Shown: one piece after another, positions 40,101 through 49,900 of the stretch
Layout: the number at the start of each line of letters is the position of its first letter
Position numbering within the stretch: the stretch's first letter is position 1
Assembly (NCBI RefSeq): GCF_000003815.2
Contig: NC_049990.1
Span: forward strand, 6,827,907-6,891,906
DNA from: Branchiostoma floridae
Lineage: Eukaryota > Chordata > Leptocardii > Amphioxiformes > Branchiostomatidae
Direction of reading: 5' to 3'
DNA: 64,000 nucleotides
Notes under the pieces: model-generated
Databases searched by the model: none
What the model saw: only the letters and a program-made list of their open reading frames with translations
Told to the model about the DNA's origin: nothing
Program-made: the position numbers and the translations under genes

Positions 40101-41138
40101 GTCATCCACCTTGATAAGTATTCCGGATTTGTTGCTCCGAAACCACATTCATCACCGGAGCAAGCACCACAATTTCACATCACTTTGGTCTGGTGCTCAT
40201 TTAGGTCTGAACATGAATCAATATTGAGTTAAACTTTGTATCCATGATGCCGGCATTGTCAACTAGAATAGAATTAAACCTTGAGCTGATGTTTCTAATA
40301 ATATCATGTTCTCAAAAATTGAATTTGTTAATGCTACCGCCAAACTTTAATTGGATTTCTCTTAGTCAATTCACCGTCTACCTTTGATTCATGACTTAGA
40401 CTTTGCAAACTAAAATGTAATAGAATGAAGAAAGTTCTCTAAATTGATGGAGCTAGATGAATGTGATCTTTAAAATTTGAATCATTGTTATTAGATGTCT
40501 TTCAAGATAATTTCATTACTTCTGTGTCTAATGCTAAATAACAGCTGTAGCAAGGTGCCAAAAAAAAAGAAAAACATTTCATGGAAAAGCAGTCGCTTCG
40601 GTTGTTTTGGACTTCATATCCCAAGAATCCTTAAGGTTTTAAGTTTTATTATGTAGGTTAGAGCCTGTTACTACCTGGTATTATTAAAAGAAAGTCAAAT
40701 CCTACATTTCGTTGTATTTGTTGACTCTTGTGAGAACTATATTTAGCCCGATTGAGCAAATATGTTCACTAAATATCTTCATTTAGTCATTCATTAACGT
40801 TAGTTCTTTGTTGTTGTTTTTGTCTTACCTCAGGCACATGTAAAATGTCTTGGTCATACTACATCACCATCGGTTCTCTTGTGTGAACTGTATCTGTCTC
40901 TGTATCTAAACATCCGGTATAACCGCTTTAGTGCAACACACCAATGGAGCAAACATGTACTCTAAATGTCTCCAGTCAATGATTCATTCATTAACGTCGT
41001 TGTTTTTGTTTTCCTTCAGGCACGTGTAAAATGTCGTGGTCATACTACATCACCATCGGGGGGAGCCTCCTGACCTTCCTGTGCAGTGGGCTGTCGTACA
41101 ACGCTGCCAGGACGAAAAACGTCCACTACGGAATATAG
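13102..41138 (+). CDS. LHFPL-family tetraspan membrane protein, last two exons (partial)
   Basis: Two exons join in frame. Exon 13102-13200 has acceptor ctgcag and donor g|gtaagt; exon 41020-41138 has acceptor ccttcag and ends in TAG at 41136-41138. The 13102 exon encodes the end of the third membrane helix and the second extracellular loop (ILVAAGVVLYPNGWSS..., then QQACGNLSRAYALG). The last exon encodes ...TCKMSWSYYITIGGSLLTFL..., the fourth helix, and a short tail ending NVHYGI. The YPxGW and C..(x)..LGTC..WxYY pattern is typical of LHFPL tetraspan proteins, closest in feel to LHFP/LHFPL6, though the subfamily is not certain. Known members are four-pass membrane proteins, some of them partners of hair-cell channels or GABA-A receptors; no role is inferred here. 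The first exon (helices 1 to 3) was not found and should lie before position 1. A partial duplicate of the last exon lies 186 bp upstream (40749-40880). Confidence 0.78.
13264..13444. mobile_element. Fold-back MITE, family C copy 1
   Basis: The left arm tagacatccaggtgataa...caaaaagcagttattcaag is mirrored by ...cttgaataactgctttttgg. The related element at 37484-37590 has the same arms and ends ...acctggatgtctaga, which matches the left terminus here. It lies just inside the start of the long LHFPL intron. Confidence 0.75.
13478..13640 (+). repeat. tRNA-derived SINE remnant
   Basis: A degraded B box (gggtttgactcc) is followed by the shared core gaccttgggaaaggcactta and a cacttcacccaagtg tail. 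The same core is found at 32920, 48550 and 60440. It is too diverged to fold as a functional tRNA. Confidence 0.65.
13641..15344. other. Intron DNA, nothing recognised
   Basis: Within the large LHFPL intron. No open frame with recognisable motifs and no array was seen. Confidence 0.4.
15347..15793. mobile_element. Inverted-repeat element 'acagtcaaacctgcc'
   Basis: It opens with acagtcaaacctgccc and closes with gggcaggtttgactgt, which are inverse complements. Subterminal words recur in the same orientation (gaccgggaaaaaacggtcga and gaccgagaaaaagcggtcga; aggtggtc.ctgagaag). The short frame inside (15591-15962) is element-borne and shows no known domain. Confidence 0.75.
15796..17050. other. 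Intron DNA, nothing recognised
   Basis: Short frames of up to 114 codons exist on both strands but overlap one another and contain no recognisable family signature. It is treated as intron sequence. Confidence 0.4.
17073..17199 (+). other. Long near-perfect RNA hairpin (53-bp arms)
   Basis: The left arm 17073-17125 (ccaagttggagtgatgaaaa...) and right arm 17147-17199 (...ctttttatcactccaacttg) are inverse complements with three differences. All three become G:U pairs if the + strand is transcribed, the sense of the host LHFPL intron. The loop is 21 bases. It could be a young MITE, or a hairpin able to form long double-stranded RNA. Confidence 0.7.
17262..17525. repeat. Dispersed 'gggcaagt' repeat, copy 2
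   Basis: It shares aaagtgctgat, gggcaagtgcatgtcctat, gacttgcccg and cacgtgaattttagaaa with 640-955, and the reverse complement with 27296-27420. Confidence 0.65.
17934..18142. mobile_element. Inverted-repeat MITE (tactgtaaatgca ends)
   Basis: It begins tactgtaaatgcagaaatgt and ends aacttaaatgcatttacagta, with internal mirrored blocks around ccaccgc/gcggtg and gtt.gcggt. The ends contain TA, which fits a mariner-type non-autonomous element. Confidence 0.75.
18147..18420. repeat. Two-copy tandem repeat, 144-bp period
   Basis: The block acattgcaattggaaaca...gaatttgcagtggag.ggacactgtc.aaaccat...catacatttgacaatttgcagtaag appears twice, at about 18149 and about 18293. Confidence 0.8.
18890..20060. 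repeat. Diverged tandem array, about 190-340-bp spacing
   Basis: The words gatagcgtttaatct, atgttctgataaagtt, ctcaattatgata and gcatttgctgccaaattt recur near 19100, 19440 and 19750, with a more degraded copy near 19935. The words cacatagcctcc and gggttaattg.cc recur between them. The repeats are interspersed with unique sequence, so spacing varies. Confidence 0.75.
20061..24420. other. Intron DNA; frames present but not gene-like
   Basis: The longest frames (22669-23160 on + and 22532-22963 on -) overlap on opposite strands, have no recognisable domain, and lack matching splice partners. Near 22595-22655 there is a repeat with a cctccatttgtcatgga hairpin like other dispersed repeats. No gene is called. 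Confidence 0.45.
24425..25475. mobile_element. Dispersed repeat block with internal duplications
   Basis: It starts at atacctccatgaaaatt and ends with a hairpin, aacctccatgacatttcatg, preceded by a CA run (25408-25428). Inside, attaattatgcaaat recurs near 24712 and 25005, gcctaaggtacc and tctaaggtacc near 24770 and 25065, and ttgacaaaaatgcccctgc near 24843 and 25137. It looks like a non-autonomous element with an internal tandem duplication. Confidence 0.55.
25490..26250. repeat. Tandem array, six copies of an about 128-bp unit
   Basis: The unit contains gtccaagaactgttatcaat, acaacccttatcctaatct, acaggattaaaagcgccc and agtctaataggagaaggcc. The acaaccctt word recurs near 25516, 25646, 25777, 25906, 26034 and 26153. 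The central copies are nearly identical, and the outer ones are diverged. Confidence 0.9.
27296..27420. repeat. Dispersed 'gggcaagt' repeat, inverse copy
   Basis: The reverse complement matches 640-740 and 17290-17390: gattgggcaagt, acatgtacttgcccgatcag and cactttcacttgccc. Confidence 0.65.
27865..28810. repeat. Tandem array, about 170-bp unit, plus a duplicated 100-bp block
   Basis: Three copies starting near 27889, 28067 and 28233 share cgtttatggctgtc, gtaccaggccatccctactc and gtgtaa.gggttcttttatg. Degraded further copies continue to about 28550. A second block (catctgaaaggtca...gcaggtttt.aaatgg...gagatgctcccaggga) occurs at about 28371 and again at about 28708. Confidence 0.85.
28811..31690. 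other. Intron DNA with one SINE relic
   Basis: No exon is recognised. At about 30640-30750 a minus-strand tRNA-derived SINE is visible (reverse complement gaggtcaggggttcgatccc). A relic of fold-back family A lies at 30405-30455 (gatacttatgccccatcttatg...agatctgcctggagatta). Confidence 0.45.
31700..32560. repeat. Tandem array, about six copies of an about 155-bp unit
   Basis: The unit includes gatgacaacatctttcgatta, aagacagggtcacagtgaga, gtcgtccacaggctagaaac and agttgccaagtgggaaaata. The first three copies (about 31720, 31880, 32030) are closely similar; later ones to 32560 decay progressively. Confidence 0.88.
32860..32965 (+). repeat. tRNA-derived SINE remnant
   Basis: B-box-like tgtgtttgaatccct, followed by gtgcccttgggaaaggcactt, the core shared with 13560, 48550 and 60440. 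Confidence 0.6.
32966..34780. other. Intron DNA, nothing recognised
   Basis: A perfect local palindrome sits near 33235-33275 (gcaggtgtgtttca...tgaaacacacctgc). No coding exon is seen. Confidence 0.4.
34790..35195. repeat. Tandem array, three copies of an about 130-bp unit
   Basis: The unit contains ggaccattgactaca, acacacaaaactgggagcct, acagttgtacta, agtcaaacctt.ctatag and agagacttgaaga. Starts are near 34795, 34920 and 35056. The 'agtcaaacct' word recalls the ends of the element at 15347-15793. Confidence 0.85.
35196..37480. other. Intron DNA with a TGTC microsatellite
   Basis: No exon is recognised. A (tgtc)n run lies at about 37092-37130, after the tgaaaaatggagatatagtt hairpin-type repeat end. 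Confidence 0.45.
37484..37590. mobile_element. Fold-back MITE, family C copy 2
   Basis: Arms gaagcagttactcaggcaac and ...ttgcttgagtaactgctttt, ending attacctggatgtctagac. It is related to 13264-13444 but more compact. Confidence 0.75.
37600..39380. other. Intron DNA, nothing recognised
   Basis: Only short frames without motifs. A stretch around 38600-38870 resembles the gcaggtga/acctgcac dispersed family seen at 10613-10919. Confidence 0.4.
39385..39895. repeat. Tandem array, five copies of an about 115-bp unit
   Basis: The unit has gttgtaaggccacaacaagt, gaattttatggatgacat, tttgcagactccaaatttaa, tgagagaga and taccttgctgaaagtttgtg. Copies are partially diverged. A stray related copy lies at about 42447-42515 (taggccacagcaagtaaatt, 'ggctgcaaaaatagtgagat'). 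Confidence 0.85.
40749..40880 (+). pseudogene. Partial upstream duplicate of the LHFPL terminal exon
   Basis: The acceptor and first part of the last LHFPL exon are repeated: ttacctcag|gcacatgtaaa at 40834 matches ttccttcag|gcacgtgtaaa at 41020, 186 bp downstream. The match extends left through the intron (gagcaaatatg, attcattaacgt). After the codons for TCKMSWSYYITIG the copy departs (ggttctcttgtgtga), giving SLV and a stop. Splicing to it would give a protein lacking the fourth helix. It is either a decaying duplicate or an alternative terminal exon. Confidence 0.8.
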
Positions 41139-44100
41139 GAACACACCAACACGACCTCCACACACTGTGGCATAGTAGAGACACAGACTGAACTGAAGGG
41201 ACTGTCTGTATGGATTGCTTTTAACTATAAGTAACGTCATGATGTCCACGACAAACTGATCTAATCATACAATTGATGAAGCCATTTTGGACACTCTCTC
41301 ATGGGTTTTGCATGTAGTTTTGATAAGTTTACAAAATGTGAAAAAGAGACAGCAATTATTACCACAGATTTTGTAGTTGACATGTCAGTTGGCAGTACAA
41401 AAAATTAAGCAGATTTTTCATAAATCTGCCTTAAAAATTTGTCTACCAAAAATTGTGTAATATTTTTTAAGTTAAATGGCCACAACATAGTCATTGAGAT
41501 CAAGTTCTTCTTTTTACTTAAATTTATTTATGATATAAATGAATTTTTTGGCATTGACTTTGTGGTTGAAGCAAAGGTAGCAACACGAAATGGAAGGTGG
41601 AACATAACGTTATAGCAAGTGTAGCAAGTTTACAGTGAGATATCACTGTGAAAATTGTAAACTCAACCTGTCATGCTACCTTGCTGAAAGTTTGTAGTTT
41701 CCAGTAAGCTAGTTAACCATTTGCAGCTCACATTTGCACTGTGATGTATTATGGGTAATATGTGCAAGCTTTTTTTACTGCAAAAATTTCAAAATTTGTA
41801 GAATTTGCCATCATCTTCACTTGTGAAAATGGTCTCTACATGCTTAATGTGCGACTACATCAGTTGTCATGGCAAAAGATGGCAACTTGACTATGTTAAT
41901 TGCAATCTACCGGACAGCTCCCTATATACAGATTGGACAGCGAGGTGTTTCTGAAGTCTACGTATTCCTGACACAAGAGCAGGGGTTGAGGGAAAGTTGT
42001 CGGCGCTTGATGCAGAAAACACTGCACAAGAAAACAAGAGAACCTGCCATCTTGCATGAAGCGCTCTATATTCCATAACAATGCAAGAAGCAACCTGTAA
42101 AGGCCACAAGTGGAAGTGGACATTCAAAAACTTGGTGGTGCGAACCAAAAGGGATCAACTATGGACATCATTTGTTCTCCATGCATCATTGTGCAGTGTG
42201 GTCAGAAGACTGTGATATTGCCAGTTGACCTTGTTGTAGCCATAATGTGGTTGCAGGTGCCATCTTCGATTTTTGCGTCGTCCAAAGTTTTGTACTCACA
42301 TGTTGCTGCGAACACCTCAGATAAGAAAAGATAAACATAGTCTCTACCAGACTCATGGGATTGCTGGAAACATACAAGAAATTGGCTAAATACTTACCTT
42401 TGTAAAAGAGGAGGTATTGTTTTTGGTGTGTCAGTGTGCCTGTTTCCACACTTAGGCCACAGCAAGTAAATTTTATGGATGATATCTTCTTCAGGCTGCA
42501 AAAATAGTGAGATAATGCAAAAAAAAACAAGATGCTCATTTTGGTAATTTTTCTCCATCTTGACTATCTCCGAAGAAGAAGTAAAAACCTCTGTAATCAG
42601 GGAAAACTTGATGCAGACGCCATCCATAAAATTTACTTAGGCCTATCAGAGACACAGGAAGTAAGGTCAAAGGTCTCAGAATGTGAGTGGCAAGATGTGA
42701 GAGGGAAATTGTGTAGCTGCACACTGACAGGAAGTGGAAGGCAAATGTCTGGTATTTTAACGGCAATCCAGCGTGGTTGGTAGAGAGTAGAGGAAACAAA
42801 TTCTGGTATCAAAAATAATGAAAGCTTGTACTGTACTTAACTGTAAAAGTACATCAACAGTAATGTGTTTTCATGTCTGTAGACTCTTTTTGGGACTAGG
42901 GACATTTTTGTACTGGAAAGCCACGTGCTTGTGCGACTCGTAATATTGTTAGTTTTGTCATGTTAGATATTTTTATGACTGTTTATTTTATTGTCGCATA
43001 TCTTGGCACTGTACAACATACATGTACTATATATAATATATAGCCACCATTTAGATACTATTACCAAGTATCATTGTCATCCTCGACAATGTTGAATTAC
43101 TTCTGGTGTACAGTGCATAATTGTGGATGACACTTAATATACAAGTAAGATGCGTGTCTGGCTATTTAATATTGTTCCTTGTTGTATCCGTTTGTACAGT
43201 TCAATACCATTGATGTCTTTGAAAACTAATGTCAGACTGAAATTCAGGAGTTCGAAAAATGTTGGATATCCAGGAACTATTTTCTGTGTACACTGTACTT
43301 GTAGTTGTACTTGTAATCTTACTTCCATTTTATCAGTTAAAGGTGTTCCTTTTTTAATTGGAGAAAGTAATGAATTAACCATCAAACTGTTAAGGTTTAG
43401 TAGTCCTAGGTTTTATTATTCGGCCTTGACATTTAGATGGTTAAAATGTTGAAAGGAGTTGTTGTGAAACTGACAATGCCGAAATTTCTACTGTATACAC
43501 AAACACATTAAATGTTGTAAACATGTATTAAATATATCCGTCTTTTGTTGTTGTTTTTTCAAGAAGATAGCACCACTGTAACAGACCTTGAAATGTTGTT
43601 GGATTCATTCATGCTCTCTGTCACTACTGCGCCATATGGATAAGATCCGAGCAAGAATAGGGGGTAACATTCTTCATATTTTAATGAAACTTATTGGTGT
43701 ACGAGATAAATAGATATTCAAATTTCATGAGAATAACTTTGACATTGTAAAAGAATGAAATACAACTTACAGGTCGAATCTCCCAGTGATTGTTGGAAGG
43801 CAAAATCGTAACATTTTTAGCTCTGCGATTTTCTTCCAAACTGCCTCTCTTTCCCTGTAACTAGAAAACATTACGATTTTGCATTCCAATATGTGCTCGG
43901 GGATTAATAAAAGTCCATGTGTAAAGGTTAGGATGTGTTTAACGGCTGGCGTCAGAATGGGGAGAGGGTTGGTTTTATCACCAAGGTATCCATTTCACTT
44001 CTGCCCTCTTGTCAGCAACAAGTGACGCCTGGAAGGAAAAGTGTTCCCAGGGCAAGACGTCTTAAAAGCATGCTACTCCAAGTAGACGCCTTGAGGGATC

Positions 44101-44270
44101 AGACCAAAGTGAGGCCAACGTCTTGAAGTGTGGACAACTTGAAAGGGGGCTGAGTTGAAGTGTTACTGTGTGAAGTGATCTTGGTACAGATGAAAGCCCT
44201 CACAGAAACATGGAGACGTTTTCAACGATATTTGGCCGACATTCCGTCTAGCCATAGTTAGTGGAGATTA
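41139..44270. other. LHFPL 3' untranslated/intergenic region
   Basis: No further exon is recognised. A possible polyadenylation hexamer (aataaa in ggattaataaaagtcc) is at about 43906, too far to assign with confidence. Overlapping frames on both strands around 41870-42800 show no family signature. Confidence 0.4.
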
Positions 44271-44284
44271 TGTATGCAGTGTTA

Positions 44285-44800
44285 CGTGCGCATGAAAGTG
44301 GTAAGGAAATTATTCCAGTCTACACTTGACTTTGGGGGCATCTGCAATATGCATAAGCCTGATTAAAATTAAAATCCTGTCAGTGCTGTAGATTTGCCAT
44401 TAGACGCTTTGATCTCAGCGCAATGGCATACAGACTGACAGACACACACACACACACACACACACATAAAAGTGGCAAGGAAATGATTCCAGTCTACACT
44501 TGACTTTGGGGGCATCTGCAATATGCATAAGCCTGATTAAAAAACTGTCAGTGCTGTAAATTTGCCGTTAGACGCTTTGATCTCAGCGCAATGGCATACA
44601 GACTGACAGACACACACACACACACACACACACATAAAAGTGGCAAGGAAATGATTCCAGTCTACACTTGACTTTGGGGGCATCTGCAATATGCATAAGC
44701 CTGATTAAAAAACTGTCAGTGCTGTAAATTTGCCGTTAGACGCTTTGATCTCAGCGCAATGGCATACAGACTGACACACACACACACCGTGAGTGACGCA
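44285..44800. repeat. Three-copy tandem repeat (about 170 bp), each ending in a CA microsatellite
   Basis: The unit aaagtggcaaggaaatgatt...cttgactttgggggcatctg...gcataagcctgattaaaa...gacgctttgatctcagcgc...catacagactgacagacaca starts at about 44295, 44468 and 44637. Each copy runs into (ca)n. The last CA tract continues into a diverged CATA-rich stretch to about 44850. Confidence 0.92.
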
Positions 44801-45434
44801 TATACATACATGCACGCGCATACACATACACATACAAACATACACATACCAACATCTGCAGCAAGGTTATTTTCCTTTGGAAGAGTCCTGAGTGATCCTG
44901 AATGGAACTTGGAGGATCCTTTTTGTCAGACAGAAAGAATATGTTATCAAAGAGATTTTAGTTCCCTTCCATCAATCATACTCGACCTCGCCTTTCAAAT
45001 ACTACGTTGAAAGGTACATGAATAGAGCCGTGCCATAGAGAGTATAGTTACTTGACACTGTACAATTGTAAGTTGAAGAAGAAAGAGCATGTGTCCTTGG
45101 TAAACCTCTTTTTGAGTTCTCAATGGAACACACTTGTACATAAGTTCCCCTAAAATAGTGCGGAAACTACTGTGATCGTTTCAATTGAAGTTTACTCCAC
45201 TTGAAATTAAATTTTACAAAACATCTACCCAACGGTTACTTGAAAGCATAGAAGGACTGTTTGTCGTTTCGCAGCTTCTTTTTCAGCAAAGAAGCCGATT
45301 GACGTTCAAGTGACGCAAGTCACCTTAAGTTTCTAACATGATGGAGTTAACTGTCCATCTTTGTCAAGTTTCAATAGGCTGCGCAAGTGCTCTATCGGCA
45401 TGACGGATTGATCGATGCTGTCGTGTCTTTCTTA

Positions 45435-45606
45435 CTCTCCAAGCAGAGGTTCGACTCCGGCTGTTTTATGTGATTTAGGAATTTTATCCAGCTTTCTGTT
45501 TGGTGCTGTTTGACAGGAAGACATAAAGAAAAGCAGCACAAAATAGAAACCCGATAAAAACGCTTAAAAACACGTCAAAATCAGCCGTAGCGGAACCTCT
45601 GAAGAG
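45435..45606. mobile_element. Fold-back MITE, family B copy 2
   Basis: The left end ctctccaagcagaggtt and subterminal blocks (gctttctgtttgg, acaaaatagaaacccgataa) match the element at 4811-4982. The right end is partly deleted (aacctctgaagag). TA lies on each side. Confidence 0.75.
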
Positions 45607-46463
45607 TACCTCTTTCTGCATTTCTATGCGCGCTTTCAAGCGCTAGCGGGAGGATAGCCTCAAGCAAAGTGCGCATAGAAAAATAGTTATAGAAAGAAAC
45701 GGAAACGGATGCCCACATACATCTACCAAATATCATCACAATGACACAAGCCATTCATACTGACATAATAATCTGGAAACACACACGGGCAGACACACAC
45801 ACACCGACATAGACGTCCTAAACAATACCTCCATTTTTCTTGGAGGTAATAAGCCTAACCAACCTCCTTGCCCTGGAGGTTGGTTACATATGTACCAATC
45901 AGGTCAACATAGCAGCAGCGTTGCGACATTTTACAAATGCACTCGTGGGTCCGCAACACCAGTGTTCTCACTGTCGTCGCTCGGTGATGTTTTGGCGCAG
46001 ATGATGTTATAATTAGTTCCTCAGGAACAGATGCAGCACGACCTGTGTCACCAGTGACAGGAAGTCATACATGGCCCGGGGAACGTTGCAACACGACATG
46101 AGGATTCCTACATATGTACATTCTCAACCATGGCCTTGGGCCACTCTCTAAACACAAGTTCAAAGAAGAAATTGTTACATTCCCCTGATTGGCACCGATA
46201 TTTTCTGACAGCCTATTGTTGAAGGAGTCAGCTTAAAGGAAACGGCTGTCAATCAGAAGTAAGTGATCTTCAACTTCTGTTTCCAGAGAAGCATTGCACA
46301 AACAAACAAATATCTTGCTATGGCCTGAGTTATATCAGGCAAAATTGACAGAGGCACAAGAGGAGAAAGGCAGCAGCAACTGGTAGTTCTGTCAGGATTA
46401 CATTTATACGGATTCCAGACATACTTCCTAACCTGCTGACCTGAATCTGAGAGCCTTTCTCGT

Positions 46464-46563
46464 NNNNNNNNNNNNNNNNNNNNNNNNNNNNNNNNNNNNN
46501 NNNNNNNNNNNNNNNNNNNNNNNNNNNNNNNNNNNNNNNNNNNNNNNNNNNNNNNNNNNNNNN
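46464..46563. other. Assembly gap (100 N)
   Basis: A run of 100 N characters, just downstream of the end of the hydrolase gene. Confidence 0.99.
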
Positions 46564-46781
46564 GGCTTTTGCACAATAATTACTCAGTCAATAAAATATC
46601 ATCTATACACGGAACTATATATGATTGTATACAAAGAAAGATACCACAATAATCAACAGCTTTCATTCCATCATAAAAATAATTTGAAATCATCATCTAA
46701 AATCATTTGTACATATTTGGAGAGTTAAATTTTGCTTTGCTGAAACATCTCAGCTGAGGTGTTCATCATGGAGATCGATCC

Positions 46782-46936
46782 TCATGAGGTTTTCCTCTTC
46801 CTATTGCGATACAGAACGCAGGAACAGGCTAGGAATGCTCCCACAACACCAGCCGTGAGCACGGTGGCGACCCTCAGGTGCCACAGGAGGCCCCATCGTG
46901 TCGTGGCCGGTGGAACGTCGCGCAGTCTGGGAAAGT
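46782..46936 (-). other. Terminal exon encoding the membrane anchor of the GH31 enzyme
   Basis: The acceptor is ...catttccag at 46939-46937. The exon completes a split GAC codon and encodes FPRLRDVPPATTRWG, then a hydrophobic segment (about VATVLTAGVVGAFLACSCVL), then YRNRKRKTS and a stop. The preceding exon has its donor inside an open codon: if that intron is kept, translation stops after only two residues (GN, TAG at 47390-47388). This gives a possible anchor-less form. Confidence 0.8.
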
Positions 46937-49900
46937 CTGGAAATGTTGGCGGTAAAAATCCATTATACGTGGAAATCTTTATTGACACAACAACGTTAAC
47001 CGTACAGCGACTTTCGTTAGGTCTATTACAACTACTAGTAAAAATAAACAGACGAGTCAAGTATATTAACAGCCTAGCCTACAGATGTATTTGGACAAAT
47101 ATTGAACTAAGCCTTTACAGGTAATACGTACAAAGTTGATACTTCCAACAATCTAGAGATTTTCCTAGATTGTTTGCAAATAAATCTCCAGATTGTTTCA
47201 AACAATCGCCAGATTTTCCTATGTAATGTCAAAGTTAATGTTGAATTCCATTTTAGATTGCTATCAATCAATATGAATATGAATCAGAATGGTTTTATCA
47301 GCTTTAATTTAGGACATTGAGAGGGTTGTCATTTGGGTGATGAACAGCATTTAACCTCCTTGACTCAGTGAAGTACGGCCAAATCCTCTAGTTACCTGTC
47401 AGGATCTTCCTGAAGACGTCCGCCCAGGTTGACGCGACGCGGTAGAATACAGGTGGTTCGCCTACAGGTGCACTGACGCTGACCACCTGCCCACCTGTGT
47501 AGGACGCACCTGTCCACAGGTGTACCCACTCCTCCGTCTCGCCTGGCAGGTACGCGTCCCAGGTGTCCACCTCTGAAAAAGAAGACGGACACAAAGTGCA
47601 GATCGTCTATGACTTTGTCTACTGGATGTGTGTTTCATGGATTAGGCCAATGAACCAGGTATTTAACGTTAAAGCACAGATATTGTGAGGAGTTTTTACA
47701 TACATGTACGCCTCATGTGAAAGCATTCTGTTTACTTGTTTTAAGTACTGTAGTACAACATTTAAAAAAATTCTGTTATCACCTTCACCAAGGAGTTTAT
47801 GGGTCGCGGACTTACTCCTATGGCCGACCGACTCCCCTAGTAATGTTTAGATATACTTATGATTCTATTTGTCAAATTTCTACTATTTTACCAGTTATCC
47901 GCGGAGCCTAGTAGAGGCTAAACTACGAGGGCAACAACTTTTCTACTTCGTTTCTGTCATATCAAACCTACCTTCGTGATATACAGGCGCCACTAGCACG
48001 TCCGGCCCGAACATGTACTGATACTGCTCGGAGTAGGCACGGCGGTCGTCAGGGTAGTGATAGAACAGCGGTCTCTGGACGGGAACTCCCAGCATGCTGT
48101 TCTCCCGAACCTGCTGTTTGATGTAGCCGGCCAGGTGGACATACATCCGGGTTAGCCGTCCGAACTGGCGTAGAGTGTCAGCCGAACTGAAAACCTGCGT
48201 TTGAGGGCATCATGATTACCATAATTGGTCCTTTAAATGTTCTCAAACAGGACCTGCGCTTTACGTTCTACTCGACAGAACGCCTACAACCAACGCTAAG
48301 TACTCACAGATTCGAAAGATGAAATCGGTGTTTTAAAAGCGCCTTTACCAAAGACACACAACATTAGGGCCTGTCAGGGATTCGAACCAAGAACCATAAG
48401 ACTCCAAGTCCCTGTATGATAGAACGCAAAGTGACCAAAATATGGCGTCGTGTGTGGCGTGGTATGGTGTCGTGTGTGGCGTAACTGGTATAGCGTTCGG
48501 CTTGGAATCTAGAGGTCCCGAGTTCGATACCCACCGTGCCCCCCGACGTTGTGCCCTTGGGAGAGGCACGTGTACTTTACACAGTCGTTAAAAAGAATAG
48601 ACTACCTTTATTTTGCCTTCTGTCTGTACCGGCTGTATGTGGCACTGTTACATAAGTTAGTTACTAGTTTGAGTGCAGTGCCACATTGTCCTCGTCTGTC
48701 CAAAAGCAAATAGAAGAAAAAAGTGGCCAAAATGACGAAATTGTACCTGCCAACTGTCGTCAGGCCGGTTCCCTTCATGTGTCCTCATGACGGGGGTGAA
48801 CACCGCCGCCTCCGCGTACCTTAACAGCACTTCCTCCGTTCTGTAGATCGTGGGCAGAGTTATATAACCCCCTATATCATAGTGGTGCAGTCCGAAGCCG
48901 GAAACAGCCAATGAGAGAGCTGCAGGGATGACGGAGGCAAGACCGTCGTGGATACGAGCGTCGACGGTCTGGTCTCCTGCCCAGGCCAGCAAGGTGTAGT
49001 TCTCGCTCCCAGAGTAGCCTGCCCGCATCCAGATGGTGATTTCATCAAGTTTTCCCGCTTCTTCAACCACTTCCCTGTTTAATCTGTCAAGACAAAACGG
49101 AATTTTCATTCCATGTTGTATAAAAAAACGTCATTCGGGGAGGAGGTCTAGTTTTTGGCTATGTGAATGTAGGTTTATAATTTGTATCGTTAGGTTACTG
49201 TGCACGCCGTTATATTCTACATGCAGATCCTACATAAGCTAGTATCAAAAGCTGGACAGGAGTGAAGCCAGCCTAGGACTAGTAGGAGTGTGTATGCTCC
49301 GGTGCCCGTCTGACTCCTTAGCCAGCTTTGATACAGTTAAGCAGATAGTAATACTATCTTATGGCACCGTAGGATCTGCTTGGGGATTACGCCGGTAAAC
49401 ACGCGCAACATGCTGCTGCTATAATCCAATTACCCGCCAACATGGTTGCCCAGGGTTTCAAATTGCAAATACCATTACGTCAGTTAAGAAACTCTATGGG
49501 AGTCCCCGGCCTGAAACCCCTGTGCGTTAAATAACCCAGCACACTTTAATATCTAGAGGAGCAAGACATGAGCAAAAGAACATCACAGGCTCGTGCCTTT
49601 TCTTTTCTTTTGTTAGTTTTGTGACGTAAGTATCTTGTCTTACCTTGCCCACAGTACAGGATAGAGGTTGTGTACCGTCTCGGGTGACTCTCCGCTATGG
49701 TACACCATGTCAGTCGCAAGGTACTCCCCAAAGTCTGCCATCCACCCGGCAAACCCCAGATCCACCATGTTCCTCTTCATAACGTCCTTAAACCACTGGT
49801 AAGCATCTGGGTTTGTGAGATCAACAGTTCCACAGAAGAAGCCACCAAAGTCCTGCAAGTAACTCTGTCCGCTTGAGTTTGCCACTAGATAACCTTTCAA

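Noticed and set aside
48465..48540. tRNA gene candidate with perfect A box and near-perfect B box.
   Set aside because: The T-arm and acceptor stem do not pair, and the downstream core is shared with several other SINE copies.
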